From: Rubrivivax sp.
GTDB lineage: Bacteria > Pseudomonadota > Gammaproteobacteria > Burkholderiales > Burkholderiaceae_C
DNA length: 38,809 nucleotides
Direction: 5' to 3'
Assembly: GCA_021298085.1 (NCBI GenBank)
Contig: JAJTDE010000024.1
Span: 1 to 38,809, forward strand
Below the pieces are notes generated by a model, which was not told the origin of the DNA, did no database searches, and saw only the letters and a program-made list of their open reading frames with translations. Shown one piece after another: positions 28,008 to 37,592 of the stretch. Both the position numbers and the translations under genes were made by a program. Positions within the stretch are counted from its first letter, which is position 1. Each line of letters begins with the position of its first letter.

Positions 28008-29222
28008 TCAGTGCGCCGTCCACTGGATGGTGGAGAGGTCAATGCCGTCGCGGTACATGTCCCACAGCGGCGAGAGTTCGCGCAGTTTCGCGACCCGTTC
28101 CTGCAGGGTGCTGACGGCGTAATCGATGTCTTCCACCGTGGTGAAGCGTCCAATGGTCATGCGAAGGCTGGAGTGCGCCAGTTCGTCGCTGCGGCCCAGG
28201 GCGCGCAGGACATAGCTGGGTTCCAGGCTGGCCGAGGTACAGGCCGAACCCGAGGACACCGCGATGCCCTTGATGCCCATGATCAGGGACTCGCCTTCGA
28301 CGTAGTTGAACGAGGCATTCACGTTGTGCGGCACACGCTGTTCCAGGTTGCCGTTGATGAACACCTGCTCGATCTGCTGCAGCCCGCTCAACAGGCGCTG
28401 CTGGAGCATGCGCGTGCGCTCGAGTTCAGCGCCCATCTCGAGCTTGGCCAGCCGGAAGGCTTCACCCATGCCCACACACTGGTGCGTCGGCAGGGTGCCA
28501 CTGCGCATGCCGCGCTCGTGGCCACCACCGTGCATCTGGGCCTCCAGGCGCACGCGAGGCTTGCGCCGGACGTACAGCGCGCCGATGCCCTTGGGGCCGT
28601 AAGTCTTGTGCGACGCCAGGGACATGAGGTCCACGGGCAGCACGCGCATGTCGATCGTCACCTTGCCGGTAGCCTGGGCGGCGTCGACATGGAAGATGAT
28701 CCCGCGCTCGCGGCACATCGCGCCGATAGCCGCCACGTCCTGGATGACGCCGATCTCGTTGTTGACCATCATCACGGAGATGACGATGGTGTCAGGGCGA
28801 ATGGCGTCCTTCAGGCGGTTCAGGTCCAGCAAGCCGTCTTCCTGGACGTCGAGGTAGGTCACCTCGAAGCCCTGGCGCTCGAGCTCGCGCATGGTGTCCA
28901 GGACCGCCTTGTGCTCGGTCTTGACCGTGATCAGGTGCTTGCCGCGGGAGGCGTAGAAATGCGCCGCGCCCTTGATCGCCAGGTTGTTGCTTTCCGTCGC
29001 GCCCGATGTCCAGACGATCTCTCGCGGGTCAGCACCAATCAGCTCGGCCACCTGCTCGCGGGAGCGCTCGACAGCCTCCTCGGCTTCCCAGCCCCAGGCA
29101 TGGCTGCGTGACGCCGGGTTGCCGAAGTGTTCGCGCAACCAGGGCACCATCACGTCAACCACACGAGGGTCCACCGGTGTGGTGGAGCCGTAATCCATGT
29201 AAATGGGGAAATGCGGGGTCAT
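28008..29222 (-). CDS. iscS: Cysteine desulfurase IscS
   Basis: This 404-residue PLP enzyme takes sulfur from cysteine for Fe-S clusters, tRNA thiolation and other sulfur transfer. H104, the PLP lysine K206 ([12 protein letters not shown]) and the persulfide C328 ([13 protein letters not shown]) align with E. coli IscS, which also has 404 residues. The start MTPHFP at 29222 has AAGG 9 bases upstream; a TTG seven codons earlier is less likely. The 117-base spacer to iscR shows no further gene. Confidence 0.97.
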   Translation of the reverse strand: MTPHFPIYMDYGSTTPVDPRVVDVMVPWLREHFGNPASRSHAWGWEAEEAVERSREQVAELIGADPREIVWTSGATESNNLAIKGAAHFYASRGKHLITVKTEHKAVLDTMRELERQGFEVTYLDVQEDGLLDLNRLKDAIRPDTIVISVMMVNNEIGVIQDVAAIGAMCRERGIIFHVDAAQATGKVTIDMRVLPVDLMSLASHKTYGPKGIGALYVRRKPRVRLEAQMHGGGHERGMRSGTLPTHQCVGMGEAFRLAKLEMGAELERTRMLQQRLLSGLQQIEQVFINGNLEQRVPHNVNASFNYVEGESLIMGIKGIAVSSGSACTSASLEPSYVLRALGRSDELAHSSLRMTIGRFTTVEDIDYAVSTLQERVAKLRELSPLWDMYRDGIDLSTIQWTAH

Positions 29223-29339
29223 GCTCACTTGCCTTGACAACAAATCAGATGGTCACTTCGCGGGGGTAGGGTAGACGCTCAAGAGTCACTGCAACGCTCG
29301 GCCGGGGGCCCTTGGCGGGCTATGCCAGCCGGTGCCGCT

Positions 29340-29873
29340 TCACTTGGCGAGCGCCGAACCCAGGGCGAAGATGGAATTGGGTGCGGTCACCTTGATGGGC
29401 TTGACCACCGGCACGCTCGAGATGGCCCGCTTGACCGGCGACTCCTCGATCGAGATGCCCTTGGCCAGCTGATCGGCCGCCAGGCGCTTCAGGGTGATGG
29501 AGTCCAGGAACTCGATCATCTTCTCGTTCAGGCTGGCCCAGAGGTCGTGCGTCATGCACTTGCCGCTGTCTTCACCCATGCAGTCGCCCTTGCCGCCACA
29601 ACCGGTGGCATCGATGGGCTCGTCCACGGCGACGATGATGTCGGCCACGGAGATCTGGTCGGCGTCCCGGCCGAGCGTATAACCGCCGCCAGGGCCACGC
29701 GTGCTGGCCACCAGTTCGGCGCGGCGCAGCTTGCCGAACAGCTGTTCGAGGTAGGACAGCGAAATCTGTTGACGCTGGCTGATGGCGGCCAATGCCACCG
29801 GCCCATTCTGCGAACGCAGGGCCAGGTCGATCATCGCGGTGACGGCAAAACGGCCTTTGGTGGTCAGTCTCAT
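29340..29873 (-). CDS. iscR: Fe-S cluster regulator IscR (Rrf2 family)
   Basis: This 177-residue winged-helix regulator represses its own operon when it holds a 2Fe-2S cluster. The N-terminal [19 protein letters not shown] and recognition region [17 protein letters not shown] are typical. Ligands appear as C92, C98, C106 and H109 ([22 protein letters not shown] region), with two more residues before the third Cys than in E. coli (C104, H107). AGGAG lies 7 bases before the ATG at 29873. It heads the isc run. Confidence 0.97.
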   Translation of the reverse strand: MRLTTKGRFAVTAMIDLALRSQNGPVALAAISQRQQISLSYLEQLFGKLRRAELVASTRGPGGGYTLGRDADQISVADIIVAVDEPIDATGCGGKGDCMGEDSGKCMTHDLWASLNEKMIEFLDSITLKRLAADQLAKGISIEESPVKRAISSVPVVKPIKVTAPNSIFALGSALAK

Positions 29874-29922
29874 GCGGAACTCCTGTCGCTGGAAGGCTTT
29901 AGCCCACACCGCTCTTCAACGT

Positions 29923-29948
29923 TTATCCGAGCAGCGGACTCAAGTATA
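29923..29948 (-). promoter_or_regulatory. isc operon promoter -10 with overlapping IscR type-1-like site
   Basis: On the minus strand, TATACT (29943-29948) is a good -10. A 25-bp stretch at 29923-29947 starts ATACTTGA and ends CTCGGATAA, resembling the E. coli IscR type-1 site (ATA-x-TTGA and CTCGG conserved, same length). No consensus -35 is seen at 17 bases. Just upstream, ACCAA-N5-TTGGT (29955-29969) is a second perfect dyad. Cluster-bound IscR here would block transcription start near 29936. Confidence 0.6.
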
Positions 29949-30001
29949 ACTGAAACCAACCGTTTTGGTCGGAAAACCGGACTTTGGTTCCCTGACTTCC
30001 G

Positions 30002-30547
30002 TCAAGAACGTGTGGCCTCAGGCCCCAGCATCCGGTGCAGCACCCCCGACAGGCCGTCACACGCATCGGAAACGAGCTCCAGCACGCGCTCGAACCCCAT
30101 CTCGGCACCGTAATATGGGTCAGGGATTTCCCGTACATCGCGGTGGTTGCGCGCAAACTCCATCAGCAGCTTGACGCGCACTGCCGTCCCTTCCGGCGCC
30201 AGGCGGCGCAGTTCCTGAAGGTTGTCCTCGTCCATGGCGAGCAAGAGGTCGAAGCGGGTGAAGTCTTCCAAGGCCACCTTGCGGGCCTTGAGCGAAGACA
30301 GATCCAGCCCGCGTGCACGGCCGTGGCGCTGCGCGCGCTCGTCCGGCGGGGAGCCCAGGTGGTAGCCATGGGTACCGGCCGAATCCACCCGTACGCGCTG
30401 GTGCAGGCCCAGGGCTTCGAGGCGCTGTCGCAAGGCCGCTTCGGCCGTGGGCGAACGGCAGATGTTGCCCATGCAGACCATGAGCACCGAAAACTCCGGC
30501 GTGGCTGTCGGCTCACGCCGTACCAGCTTGCTGATGACCGATTTCAT
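30002..30547 (-). CDS. Low-molecular-weight protein-tyrosine phosphatase
   Basis: This 181-residue protein carries the active-site loop C-x5-R (V-CMGNICRS; C25, R31) and the general-acid motif EIPDPYYG. The family dephosphorylates tyrosine, and some members act on arginine phosphate. The target here is unknown. The start at 30547 adds about 20 residues before the core FSVLMVCMGN; it lies 10 bases after the uvrB stop. It sits between uvrB and iscR. Confidence 0.9.
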   Translation of the reverse strand: MKSVISKLVRREPTATPEFSVLMVCMGNICRSPTAEAALRQRLEALGLHQRVRVDSAGTHGYHLGSPPDERAQRHGRARGLDLSSLKARKVALEDFTRFDLLLAMDEDNLQELRRLAPEGTAVRVKLLMEFARNHRDVREIPDPYYGAEMGFERVLELVSDACDGLSGVLHRMLGPEATRS

Positions 30548-30557
30548 GACCAGCGCT

Positions 30558-32678
30558 TCATGCCTTTTTGCTGCCCACCAGCGGAACCACATTGTCACGC
30601 CCCGGCGCACCAAAGGCCTGCTCGCGCAGCACACTGAGCTGGTCTCGGATGCGCGCGGCCTTCTCGAATTCCAGGTTCCTGGCGTGCTCCAGCATCTGCT
30701 TTTCCAGCTGCTTGATGCGCTTGCCGAGGTCTTTCTCGCTCAGCGCCTCGACCTCGGCCGCGGCCTGGGCAAAGCGCATGTCGTCCTTGGCGGTCTTGTC
30801 GGAGACCACGCCGTCGATCAGTTCGCGCACCTGCTTCTTCACGCTGCGTGGAACGATGCCATGGGCCTCGTTGTGCGCCAGCTGACGTGTCCGACGCCGC
30901 TCGGTCTCGCCCAGCGCCCGGCGCATCGACTCCGTGACCACGTCGGCGTAGAGGATGGCACGGCCGTTGACATTGCGCGCCGCGCGGCCGATGGTCTGGA
31001 TCAGGCTGCGCTCCGCACGCAGGAAGCCTTCCTTGTCGGCGTCCAGAATGGCCACCAGCGACACCTCGGGTATGTCCAGGCCTTCGCGCAGCAGGTTGAT
31101 GCCCACCAGCACGTCAAATTGGCCCAGCCGCAGGTCCCGGATGATCTCCACCCGCTCGACCGTGTCGACGTCGCTGTGCAGGTAGCGCACCTTGACCCCG
31201 TTTTCGCCCAGGTAATCCGTCAGCTGCTCGGCCATGCGCTTGGTCAGCGTGGTGATCAGCACCCGTTCCTGCACCTTCACGCGCTCGCGGATCTCCTGCA
31301 GCACGTCGTCGACCTGATGCGCAGCCGGCCGCACCTCGACGATCGGGTCCACCAGCCCGGTGGGGCGAACCACCTGCTCCACGACCTGACCGGCGTGGGT
31401 CTTCTCGTAGTCGGCCGGCGTGGCCGAGACAAACACCGTCTGGCGCAGCTTGCCTTCAAACTCGGCAAACTTCAGTGGGCGGTTGTCCAGGGCACTCGGC
31501 AGGCGGAAACCGTACTCCACCAGCGTGGTCTTGCGGGCCCGGTCGCCGTTGTACATGCCGCCCAGCTGCCCCACCAGCACGTGGCTCTCATCCAGGAACA
31601 TGATGGCGTCGCGCGCGAGGTAGTCCACCAGCGTGGGCGGAGGGTCTCCCGGCTTGGCGCCGGAGAGGTGTCGGGTGTAGTTCTCGATGCCCTTGCAGTG
31701 CCCGACTTCATTGAGCATCTCCAGATCAAAGCGGGTGCGCTGCTCCAGCCGCTGGGCCTCCACCAGCTTGCCCGCCTTGACCAGTTCGTCCAGGCGCTCG
31801 CGCAGCTCGGTCTTGATCGATTCCACGGCGCTGAGCACCCGCTCGCGCGGCGTCACGTAATGGCTGCTGGGGTAGACCGTGAAGCGCGGGATCTTCTGGC
31901 GGATCCTGCCCGTCAGCGGGTCAAACAGCTGAAGTGATTCGATCTCGTCGTCAAACAGCTCGATCCTGATCGCCAGCTCGCTGTGTTCAGCCGGGAAGAT
32001 GTCGATCGTGTCGCCGCGCACGCGGAACGAACCGCGGGAGAAGTCGGTCTCGTTGCGGGTGTACTGCATGCGGATCAGGTGCGCAATGACGTCGCGCTGA
32101 CCGGCGCGGTCGCCCACACGGACGGTCATCACCATCTGGTGGTAGTCGGCCGGGTTGCCAATGCCGTAGATCGCGCTGACGCTGGCCACGATCACCACAT
32201 CGCGGCGCTCCAGCAGGCTCTTGGTGGCGCTGAGCCGCATCTGCTCGATGTGCTCGTTGATGGAACTGTCCTTCTCGATGAACAGGTCCCGCTGGGGCAC
32301 GTAGGCCTCGGGCTGGTAGTAGTCGTAGTAGCTGACGAAGTACTCGACGGCGTTCCTGGGGAAGAACTCGCGGAACTCGCTGTACAGCTGGGCCGCCAGC
32401 GTCTTATTCGGCGCAAACACGATGGCCGGGCGCCCTGCCCGCGCGATCACGTTGGCCATGGTGAAGGTCTTGCCGGAGCCGGTGACCCCCAACAAGGTCT
32501 GGTAGGCCAAGCCTTCTTCCAACCCCTCGACCAGCTGATCGATGGCTGCGGGTTGATCCCCCGCTGGGGGGTAAGGCTGGTACAGCTGGAAGGGCGAACC
32601 GTCAAAGCTGACAAATTGACCTTCCAGCGGGCTGGGTTCCGCCTCGGTGGCAGGGCTGGTTGCCGTCAGCTCGGTCAT
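30558..32678 (-). CDS. uvrB: Excinuclease ABC subunit B
   Basis: This 706-residue helicase-like damage-verification subunit works in nucleotide excision repair with UvrA and UvrC. Visible elements are Walker [11 protein letters not shown], the beta-hairpin region [12 protein letters not shown], the Walker B-type motif FLDESHV, helicase motif QTIGRAARN and the C-terminal UVR helix pair ([19 protein letters not shown] region). The start MTELTATSP at 32678 has AGGAG 8 bases upstream. The longer frame beyond runs into the divergent promoter region. No LexA box (CTGT-N8-ACAG) was found upstream. Confidence 0.97.
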   Translation of the reverse strand: MTELTATSPATEAEPSPLEGQFVSFDGSPFQLYQPYPPAGDQPAAIDQLVEGLEEGLAYQTLLGVTGSGKTFTMANVIARAGRPAIVFAPNKTLAAQLYSEFREFFPRNAVEYFVSYYDYYQPEAYVPQRDLFIEKDSSINEHIEQMRLSATKSLLERRDVVIVASVSAIYGIGNPADYHQMVMTVRVGDRAGQRDVIAHLIRMQYTRNETDFSRGSFRVRGDTIDIFPAEHSELAIRIELFDDEIESLQLFDPLTGRIRQKIPRFTVYPSSHYVTPRERVLSAVESIKTELRERLDELVKAGKLVEAQRLEQRTRFDLEMLNEVGHCKGIENYTRHLSGAKPGDPPPTLVDYLARDAIMFLDESHVLVGQLGGMYNGDRARKTTLVEYGFRLPSALDNRPLKFAEFEGKLRQTVFVSATPADYEKTHAGQVVEQVVRPTGLVDPIVEVRPAAHQVDDVLQEIRERVKVQERVLITTLTKRMAEQLTDYLGENGVKVRYLHSDVDTVERVEIIRDLRLGQFDVLVGINLLREGLDIPEVSLVAILDADKEGFLRAERSLIQTIGRAARNVNGRAILYADVVTESMRRALGETERRRTRQLAHNEAHGIVPRSVKKQVRELIDGVVSDKTAKDDMRFAQAAAEVEALSEKDLGKRIKQLEKQMLEHARNLEFEKAARIRDQLSVLREQAFGAPGRDNVVPLVGSKKA

Positions 32679-32690
32679 GGAACGGGCTCC

Positions 32691-32697
32691 TAGAATA
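32691..32697. promoter_or_regulatory. Overlapping divergent -10-like elements between uvrB and the aminotransferase
   Basis: TAGAAT on the plus strand (32691-32696) and TATTCT on the minus strand (32692-32697) overlap in the 82-base gap. The plus-strand element fits a leader of about 60 nt for the aminotransferase. The minus-strand one would leave uvrB only about 6 nt of leader, so it may not be used. No good -35 on either side. Confidence 0.3.
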
Positions 32698-32760
32698 CAC
32701 ACGACCCTCCAGAGTAACGCAGGCTGCCCCATGCGCGCAGCTTCATCCACAGGAATACCC

Positions 32761-33963
32761 ATGTCAGTCTTTGCCGCCGTGGCCATGGCGCCCCGCGACC
32801 CCATCCTGGGCCTGAACGAACAGTTTGCCGCCGACACCCGCGACAACAAGGTCAACCTGGGCGTGGGCGTCTATTTCGACGAAAACGGCAAGCTGCCGCT
32901 GCTGGCCTGCGTGGCCGAGGCCGAACGGCAACTGGTGGCGTCGGCCAAGCCACGCGGTTACCTGCCCATCGACGGCATCGCCGCGTATGACAAGGCTGTT
33001 CAGAACCTGGTGTTTGGCGAAGGCAGCGCCATCCTCGCTGAAGGCCGGGTGGCCACCGTGCAGGCCCTGGGCGGTACGGGCGGGCTCAAGGTCGGCGCCG
33101 ATTTTCTCAAGCGCCTGCGGCCTGACGCCACCGTGCTGATCAGCGACCCGAGCTGGGAAAACCACCGCGCTCTGTTCACCCAGGCCGGGTTCGAGGTCGG
33201 CACCTACCCCTACTATGACCCGTCCACCCGCGGCGTGCGCTTTGACGCCATGCTGGCCGCGCTGGAAGCCGCACCTGCCGGCACCATCGCCGTGCTGCAC
33301 GCCTGCTGCCACAACCCGACGGGCGCTGACCTCACCACCGCCCAGTGGGACGAGGTGGTTCGTGTCGTGAAGGCCCGTGGGCTCATCCCTTTCCTGGACA
33401 TGGCCTATCAGGGCTTTGGCGATGGCCTGGCCGAAGATGGCGCGGTGGTTCAGCAGTTTGTGGCGGCAGGCATGGCGTTTTTTGTGGCGACGTCGTTCTC
33501 CAAGAGTTTCTCGCTGTACGGCGAGCGTGTGGGCGCGATGAGTGTGGTCTGCGACAACCGCGAGGAAACCGCCCGTGTCCTGTCGCAGCTGAAGATCATG
33601 GTCCGCACCAACTACTCCAACCCTCCAACCCATGGTGCCCAAGTGGTGGCCATGGTGCTGAACACACCTGCGCTGCGCCAGCAATGGGAAGACGAGCTGG
33701 CTGGCATGCGCCTGCGCATCCGCGCCATGCGCAGCGCGCTGGCGGAAGGGCTGAAGGCCGCCGGTGCGCCCGGCGACCTCGCCTACATCACCCAGCAACG
33801 CGGCATGTTCAGTTACTCAGGCCTGACAGCACAGCAGATGCAACGTTTGCGCAACGAATTCGCGGTATACGGCGTCGATTCAGGCCGCATTTGCGTGGCT
33901 GCCCTGAATACAAAGAACCTACGCTCGGTGATTCCAGCTATCGTGGCCGTGATGCAGGACTGA
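32761..33963 (+). CDS. Aromatic/aspartate aminotransferase, class I
   Basis: This 400-residue PLP enzyme of the TyrB/AspC group transfers amino groups between aspartate or aromatic amino acids and 2-oxoglutarate. The PLP lysine is about K248 ([16 protein letters not shown]). W132, N185 (CCHNPTGAD), D213 and Y216 ([10 protein letters not shown]), and the carboxylate-binding arginine in [12 protein letters not shown] are all present. AGGA lies 7 bases before the ATG at 32761. It diverges from uvrB; phaZ follows after 63 bases. Confidence 0.93.
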   Translation: MSVFAAVAMAPRDPILGLNEQFAADTRDNKVNLGVGVYFDENGKLPLLACVAEAERQLVASAKPRGYLPIDGIAAYDKAVQNLVFGEGSAILAEGRVATVQALGGTGGLKVGADFLKRLRPDATVLISDPSWENHRALFTQAGFEVGTYPYYDPSTRGVRFDAMLAALEAAPAGTIAVLHACCHNPTGADLTTAQWDEVVRVVKARGLIPFLDMAYQGFGDGLAEDGAVVQQFVAAGMAFFVATSFSKSFSLYGERVGAMSVVCDNREETARVLSQLKIMVRTNYSNPPTHGAQVVAMVLNTPALRQQWEDELAGMRLRIRAMRSALAEGLKAAGAPGDLAYITQQRGMFSYSGLTAQQMQRLRNEFAVYGVDSGRICVAALNTKNLRSVIPAIVAVMQD

Positions 33964-34026
33964 TCCCCGCGTCAGCTGGATTTCAGCTCCGGGTTTTCAA
34001 CTGCGCGATGGTCGAGGGAATGCACC

Positions 34027-35313
34027 ATGCTTTATCAGATGTATGAATCACAGCGGGCGCTGATGGCGCCGTTCTCGGAATTCGCCAGCGCCGCTGCCAA
34101 GCTCTACAGCCACCCACTGTCGCCCTTCACCCACACGCCCATGGCGCAGCGTGTGTCGGCCAGCCTCGACCTGATGCACCGCCTGGCCAAGGAGTACGAA
34201 AAGCCGCCATTTGGCATCACCTCCGCGCTGGTCGATGGTGTTGAAGTGGCCGTGCAGGAGCAGGTGGCCATCACCAAGCCGTTCTGCCGGCTGCTGCGCT
34301 TCAAGCGCTTCACCGACCAGACACAGGCCCTTGAGAAGATGAAGACGCAGCCCACGGTGCTGGTGGTGGCGCCCTTGTCAGGCCACCACTCCACCTTGCT
34401 GCGCGACACCGTGCGCAGCCTGCTGCAGGACCACAAGGTCTACATCACCGACTGGACCGACGCGCGCATGGTGCCGCTGTCCGATGGCGCCTTCCACCTG
34501 GACGACTACGTCCATTACGTGCAGGAGTTCATCCGCCACATCGGCCCCAGCGTGCACGTGATCTCGGTGTGCCAGCCCACGGTTCCGGTGCTGGCGGCCG
34601 TGTCCTTGCTGGCCAGCGGCGGGGAATTCACCCCGCGTTCGCTGACGATGATGGGTGGCCCCATCGACGCCCGGAAGTCGCCAACAGCCGTGAACAACCT
34701 CGCGATGAACAAGAGCCACAACTGGTTCGAGAACAACGTGATCTACCGCGTACCCCCGAATTACCCGGGCGCGGGCCGGCGTGTGTACCCCGGTTTTCTG
34801 CAGCACACCGGCTTTGTGGCGATGAACCCCGACCGCCACCTCACGTCGCACTACGACTATTTCCTGGATCTTGTGCGCGGTGATGAAGACAGTGCCGAGT
34901 CTCATCGCCAGTTCTACGACGAGTACAACGCCGTGCTCGACATGCCGGCCGAGTACTACCTAGACACCATCAAGACCGTCTTTCAGGACTTCGCGCTGGT
35001 CAACGGCACCTGGGAGGTGGCTGGCGAGCAGGTGCGTCCGCAGGACATCCGCACCAGCGCCCTGCTCACCGTCGAAGGTGAACTCGACGACATCTCAGGC
35101 GCCGGCCAGACTCGGGCTGCACACAGCCTGTGCACCGGCGTTCCGAGCGAACGCCAGCACCACTATGACGTCGAGGGCGCCGGCCACTACGGCATCTTCA
35201 GCGGGCGACGCTGGCGCGAACTGGTCTATCCGCGGGTGCGTTCATTCATCACCACCTACAACGCCGACGCAGCGGCCAGCAGCGGCAAGGGACGCCGCCT
35301 GCGCAGCGCCTGA
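34027..35313 (+). CDS. phaZ: Intracellular polyhydroxybutyrate depolymerase
   Basis: This 428-residue protein has an alpha/beta-hydrolase fold and belongs to the Ralstonia PhaZ1-type family that mobilises stored PHB granules. Instead of a serine lipase box it has a cysteine nucleophile (SVCQPTVP, C182), with the likely acid D354 (VEGELDD) and histidine H387 (VEGAGHYGIFSGRRWR). These match the catalytic Cys-Asp-His of that family. No signal peptide, consistent with an intracellular enzyme. A GAGG lies about 9 bases before the ATG. Confidence 0.93.
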   Translation: MLYQMYESQRALMAPFSEFASAAAKLYSHPLSPFTHTPMAQRVSASLDLMHRLAKEYEKPPFGITSALVDGVEVAVQEQVAITKPFCRLLRFKRFTDQTQALEKMKTQPTVLVVAPLSGHHSTLLRDTVRSLLQDHKVYITDWTDARMVPLSDGAFHLDDYVHYVQEFIRHIGPSVHVISVCQPTVPVLAAVSLLASGGEFTPRSLTMMGGPIDARKSPTAVNNLAMNKSHNWFENNVIYRVPPNYPGAGRRVYPGFLQHTGFVAMNPDRHLTSHYDYFLDLVRGDEDSAESHRQFYDEYNAVLDMPAEYYLDTIKTVFQDFALVNGTWEVAGEQVRPQDIRTSALLTVEGELDDISGAGQTRAAHSLCTGVPSERQHHYDVEGAGHYGIFSGRRWRELVYPRVRSFITTYNADAAASSGKGRRLRSA

Positions 35314-35355
35314 GCCCGCGCTGACCAGCCCCGTGCCCTGCGGCCACACCGCCCC

Positions 35356-36072
35356 GTGACCACGGCCTCCCAGCTGGACGCGGTACTGCCGCAGACGCAG
35401 TGCACACGCTGCGGCTACCCTGATTGCGGCAGTTATGCCCAGGCCATGGCCGAGGGCGCGGCCGACATCAACCAGTGCCCTCCCGGTGGCGAGGAAGGCA
35501 TCAGGCGCCTGGCGCAGATCACCCGGCGCCCGGCACTGCCGCTGAACCCGGCGCATGGCGTGGAAGGGCCGCGCCAGCTGGCGGTCATCGACGAAGCCTG
35601 GTGCATCGGCTGCACGCTGTGCATCAAGGCCTGCCCGGTGGACTGCATCGTGGGCGCTTCCAAGCAGATGCACACGGTGATCGACGCCGATTGCACCGGC
35701 TGCGAGCTGTGCATCCCCGCCTGTCCAGTCGATTGCATCAGCCTGGTCAATGCCAGCGGCAGCGCCACCGGCTGGCAGGCCTGGAGCCCCGAACAGGCCG
35801 GCCGCGCCCGCGAGGCCTACCACTTCCGCAACGCCCGGCTGACGCGGGTGCGCCAGGAGAACGACGAACGGCTGGCCAACCGCGCCCGCGAGAAGCTGGC
35901 CGACCTGGCGGCTGCGTCCCACCTGACGGACCCCGTCATGCTGGCGCGCAAGAAGGCGTTGGTCGAAGCCGCGATGGCGCGCGCCCAGGCCAGCCGTCAA
36001 GGCGCCAGCCCAGCCAGGGCCACGCCATCGCAGCCCGACCCTGCCACCCGCGCACCCGACGAGGCACCCTGA
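35356..36072 (+). CDS. RnfB-type ferredoxin, stand-alone
   Basis: This 238-residue protein starts with GTG. An N-terminal Fe-S domain (C16, C19, C24, C41; [16 protein letters not shown]) is followed by two 4Fe-4S ferredoxin motifs (C83/C86/C89/C93 with C97, and C113/C116/C119/C123). A helical, charged C-terminal half follows. It resembles RnfB/RsxB, but the membrane anchor of classical RnfB is missing and no other rnf gene is present. The Shine-Dalgarno is poor. Its TGA overlaps the nth ATG by one base. In E. coli nth closes the rsx operon, so this pair looks like a residue of that order (inference). Confidence 0.87.
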   Translation: MTTASQLDAVLPQTQCTRCGYPDCGSYAQAMAEGAADINQCPPGGEEGIRRLAQITRRPALPLNPAHGVEGPRQLAVIDEAWCIGCTLCIKACPVDCIVGASKQMHTVIDADCTGCELCIPACPVDCISLVNASGSATGWQAWSPEQAGRAREAYHFRNARLTRVRQENDERLANRAREKLADLAAASHLTDPVMLARKKALVEAAMARAQASRQGASPARATPSQPDPATRAPDEAP

Positions 36073-36725
36073 TGGACGACCCGTCGGTCGAGGCATTCTT
36101 CAGCACGCTGCGGGCAGCCAACCCGCACCCGGTCACCGAGCTGGCCTACAGCAGCGTCTTCGAGCTGCTCGCGGCGGTGTTGCTGTCCGCTCAGGCCACC
36201 GACGTCTCTGTCAACAAGGCCACCCGAGCCCTGTTTGTGGCCGCACCCACCCCCCAGCGCATGCTGGCCCTGGGCGTGGCCGGCATCGAGCAGCACATCC
36301 AGCGCATCGGGCTGTACCGCAGCAAGGCGCGGCACCTGCACGAGACCTGCCGCATCCTGGTCGAGGAACACGGTGGCCGTGTGCCTGCTCAACGCGAAGC
36401 CCTGGAGCGCCTGCCCGGTGTCGGCCGCAAGACAGCCAACGTGGTGCTCAACTGTGCCTTCGGCGAAGAAACCATGGCCGTCGACACGCACATCTTCAGG
36501 GTCTCCAACCGCACGGGCCTCGCGCCCGGCAAGGACACCTGGGCGGTTGAGCAGGGGCTGCTGGCACGCGTGCCCGCCGCCTACCGTCAGCACGCCCACC
36601 ACTGGCTCATCCTCCATGGCCGCTATGTCTGCCAAGCCCGCAAGCCCGCCTGTGAGGCCTGCAGCGTGAGCCGCTGGTGTGACAGCGCTCCTACAATGGC
36701 GCTCCACCATTCCGGGTCAGCCTGA
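36072..36725 (+). CDS. nth: Endonuclease III
   Basis: This 217-residue bifunctional DNA glycosylase/AP lyase removes oxidised pyrimidines. The helix-hairpin-helix LPGVGRKTANVV with the catalytic lysine, the catalytic aspartate in AVDTHIFRVSNR, and the 4Fe-4S ligands C-x6-C-x2-C-x5-C (CQARKPACEACSVSRWC) are intact. The start ATG at 36072 overlaps the rnfB-type stop, implying coupling. Confidence 0.97.
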   Translation: MDDPSVEAFFSTLRAANPHPVTELAYSSVFELLAAVLLSAQATDVSVNKATRALFVAAPTPQRMLALGVAGIEQHIQRIGLYRSKARHLHETCRILVEEHGGRVPAQREALERLPGVGRKTANVVLNCAFGEETMAVDTHIFRVSNRTGLAPGKDTWAVEQGLLARVPAAYRQHAHHWLILHGRYVCQARKPACEACSVSRWCDSAPTMALHHSGSA

Positions 36726-36732
36726 CCACGCC

Positions 36733-36951
36733 ATGCACGACCTTCGCGATCTGGCCGAACGCATCGAGCGCCTGCTGCTCCGGCACGAAGAACTCAAGCG
36801 CACCAACAGCTTGCTCACCGACGAGATTGCCATGCTGACCGCCGAGCGCGACGCACTGCGTTCCCGCCTGGCCGCGGCCAGGGCCCGCATGGACAGCCTG
36901 ATCGAGCGCCTGCCCCGTGACAGCGCCGATCCGAGCCCGGAGTCGCCATGA
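36733..36951 (+). CDS. ZapB-like coiled-coil protein (TIGR02449 type)
   Basis: This 72-residue protein is almost entirely a coiled coil with leucine heptads (LAERIERLLLRHEELKRTNS onward) and a Pro/Ser tail. Such small proteins commonly precede zapA in beta- and gammaproteobacteria and are described as ZapB-like or TIGR02449. A role in organising the Z-ring with ZapA is inferred. The start at 36733 lies 7 bases after the nth stop with no clear Shine-Dalgarno, and its end overlaps zapA by 4 bases. Confidence 0.82.
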   Translation: MHDLRDLAERIERLLLRHEELKRTNSLLTDEIAMLTAERDALRSRLAAARARMDSLIERLPRDSADPSPESP

Positions 36952-37286
36952 AACAGATGGAATTCACGATACTCGGCCAGGGCTACATCCTCGGCTGCGA
37001 GGAAGGCGGCGAAGCCATGCTCAAGGCAGCCGCCGAAACGGTTGACCGGGAAATGAGCGGCATCCGCGATGGCGGCAAGATCAAGGCCCGTGAGCGCATC
37101 GCCGTGCTGGCAGCGCTGAACCTCGCCTACCGACTGGCCCAGAAGTCCGACCCCGCTGCCGACACCCCGGCCACCGGCACGGCACCCGCACACCGCGATG
37201 CACCCCCCGCCCTCAGCGACATCGAGGTCGACGGGCTGGTGCGCCAGCTCGACGCCGCGCTGGGTGCCGATGGCCACCTGCTCTGA
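36948..37286 (+). CDS. zapA: Cell division protein ZapA
   Basis: This 112-residue FtsZ-binding protein promotes Z-ring bundling. The N-terminal beta part (MEFTILGQGYILGCEEGGEAMLKAAAE region) and the helix KIKARERIAVLAALNLAYRLAQ match the family, followed by an Ala/Pro linker and a short helix. It is coupled to the upstream ZapB-like gene (ATGA at 36948-36951). 6S RNA follows downstream, as in other proteobacteria. Confidence 0.93.
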   Translation: MKQMEFTILGQGYILGCEEGGEAMLKAAAETVDREMSGIRDGGKIKARERIAVLAALNLAYRLAQKSDPAADTPATGTAPAHRDAPPALSDIEVDGLVRQLDAALGADGHLL

Positions 37287-37390
37287 GCAGATCAGACCTC
37301 GAGGCTGCGTCCCGGCGGCCTTCAGCGGTGCCCTGAAAAAGGCCTCACACTTCGGCGCACTTAATGTCCCGAAAGCCGCGCAGAGCTGCC

Positions 37391-37396
37391 TAGAAT
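37391..37396 (+). promoter_or_regulatory. -10 box of the 6S RNA promoter
   Basis: TAGAAT lies 7 bases before the predicted 6S RNA 5' end, which is correct spacing. The -35 position (about 37368-37373) is poor. Bases 37287-37390 contain nothing else that I recognise except a GGCCTT/AAGGCC repeat after zapA. Confidence 0.55.
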
Positions 37397-37402
37397 GGTC
37401 TC

Positions 37403-37580
37403 GTCCGCTGCGTCTTGCAGGTCTATATTTCCCTGAACCGATGCTCATTGAGCAAGGGCTTGGAACATCGCCCGGCAGGTGTGATCATCTCGCGTCAGAT
37501 GAACCCGAAGCCATGCTGACCTCGCCCACCTGGATCTTCGCTGAGGGTTCAGGAACTCGGCCTGTGGGGCGCGGCGGACA
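37403..37580 (+). ncRNA. ssrS: 6S RNA
   Basis: This RNA of about 178 nt sequesters sigma-70 RNA polymerase by mimicking an open promoter. Its ends pair over 12 bp (37403-37414 with 37568-37579, two G-U pairs). The 5' half has CCCTGAACCGAT (compare E. coli CCCTGAGCCGAT). The 3' half has GGGTTCAGG, then GGCCTG and GCGGCGG, matching the E. coli 3' strand. The position after zapA is the conserved one. The 3' end is estimated from the stem. Confidence 0.88.
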
Positions 37581-37592
37581 CCTTCACGCCCC

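Noticed and set aside
29223-29243. Earlier TTG start for iscS
   Set aside because: The ATG at 29222 has AAGG at good spacing and gives the exact 404-residue length with K206 and C328 aligned to E. coli IscS.
748-31937. Long reading frames opposite real genes (for example 748-2910, 2846-4462, 7999-9336, 9576-11453, 13566-15089, 18715-20019, 20023-21081, 25276-27045, 27945-29111, 30447-31937, all plus strand)
   Set aside because: They are exactly antisense to well-recognised minus-strand genes, are rich in His/Gln/Arg/Ala, and show no family motifs. Such frames are expected opposite high-GC3 codons.
32679-32760. LexA (SOS) box for uvrB
   Set aside because: No CTGT-N8-ACAG dyad occurs in the intergenic region, so SOS control is not supported here.
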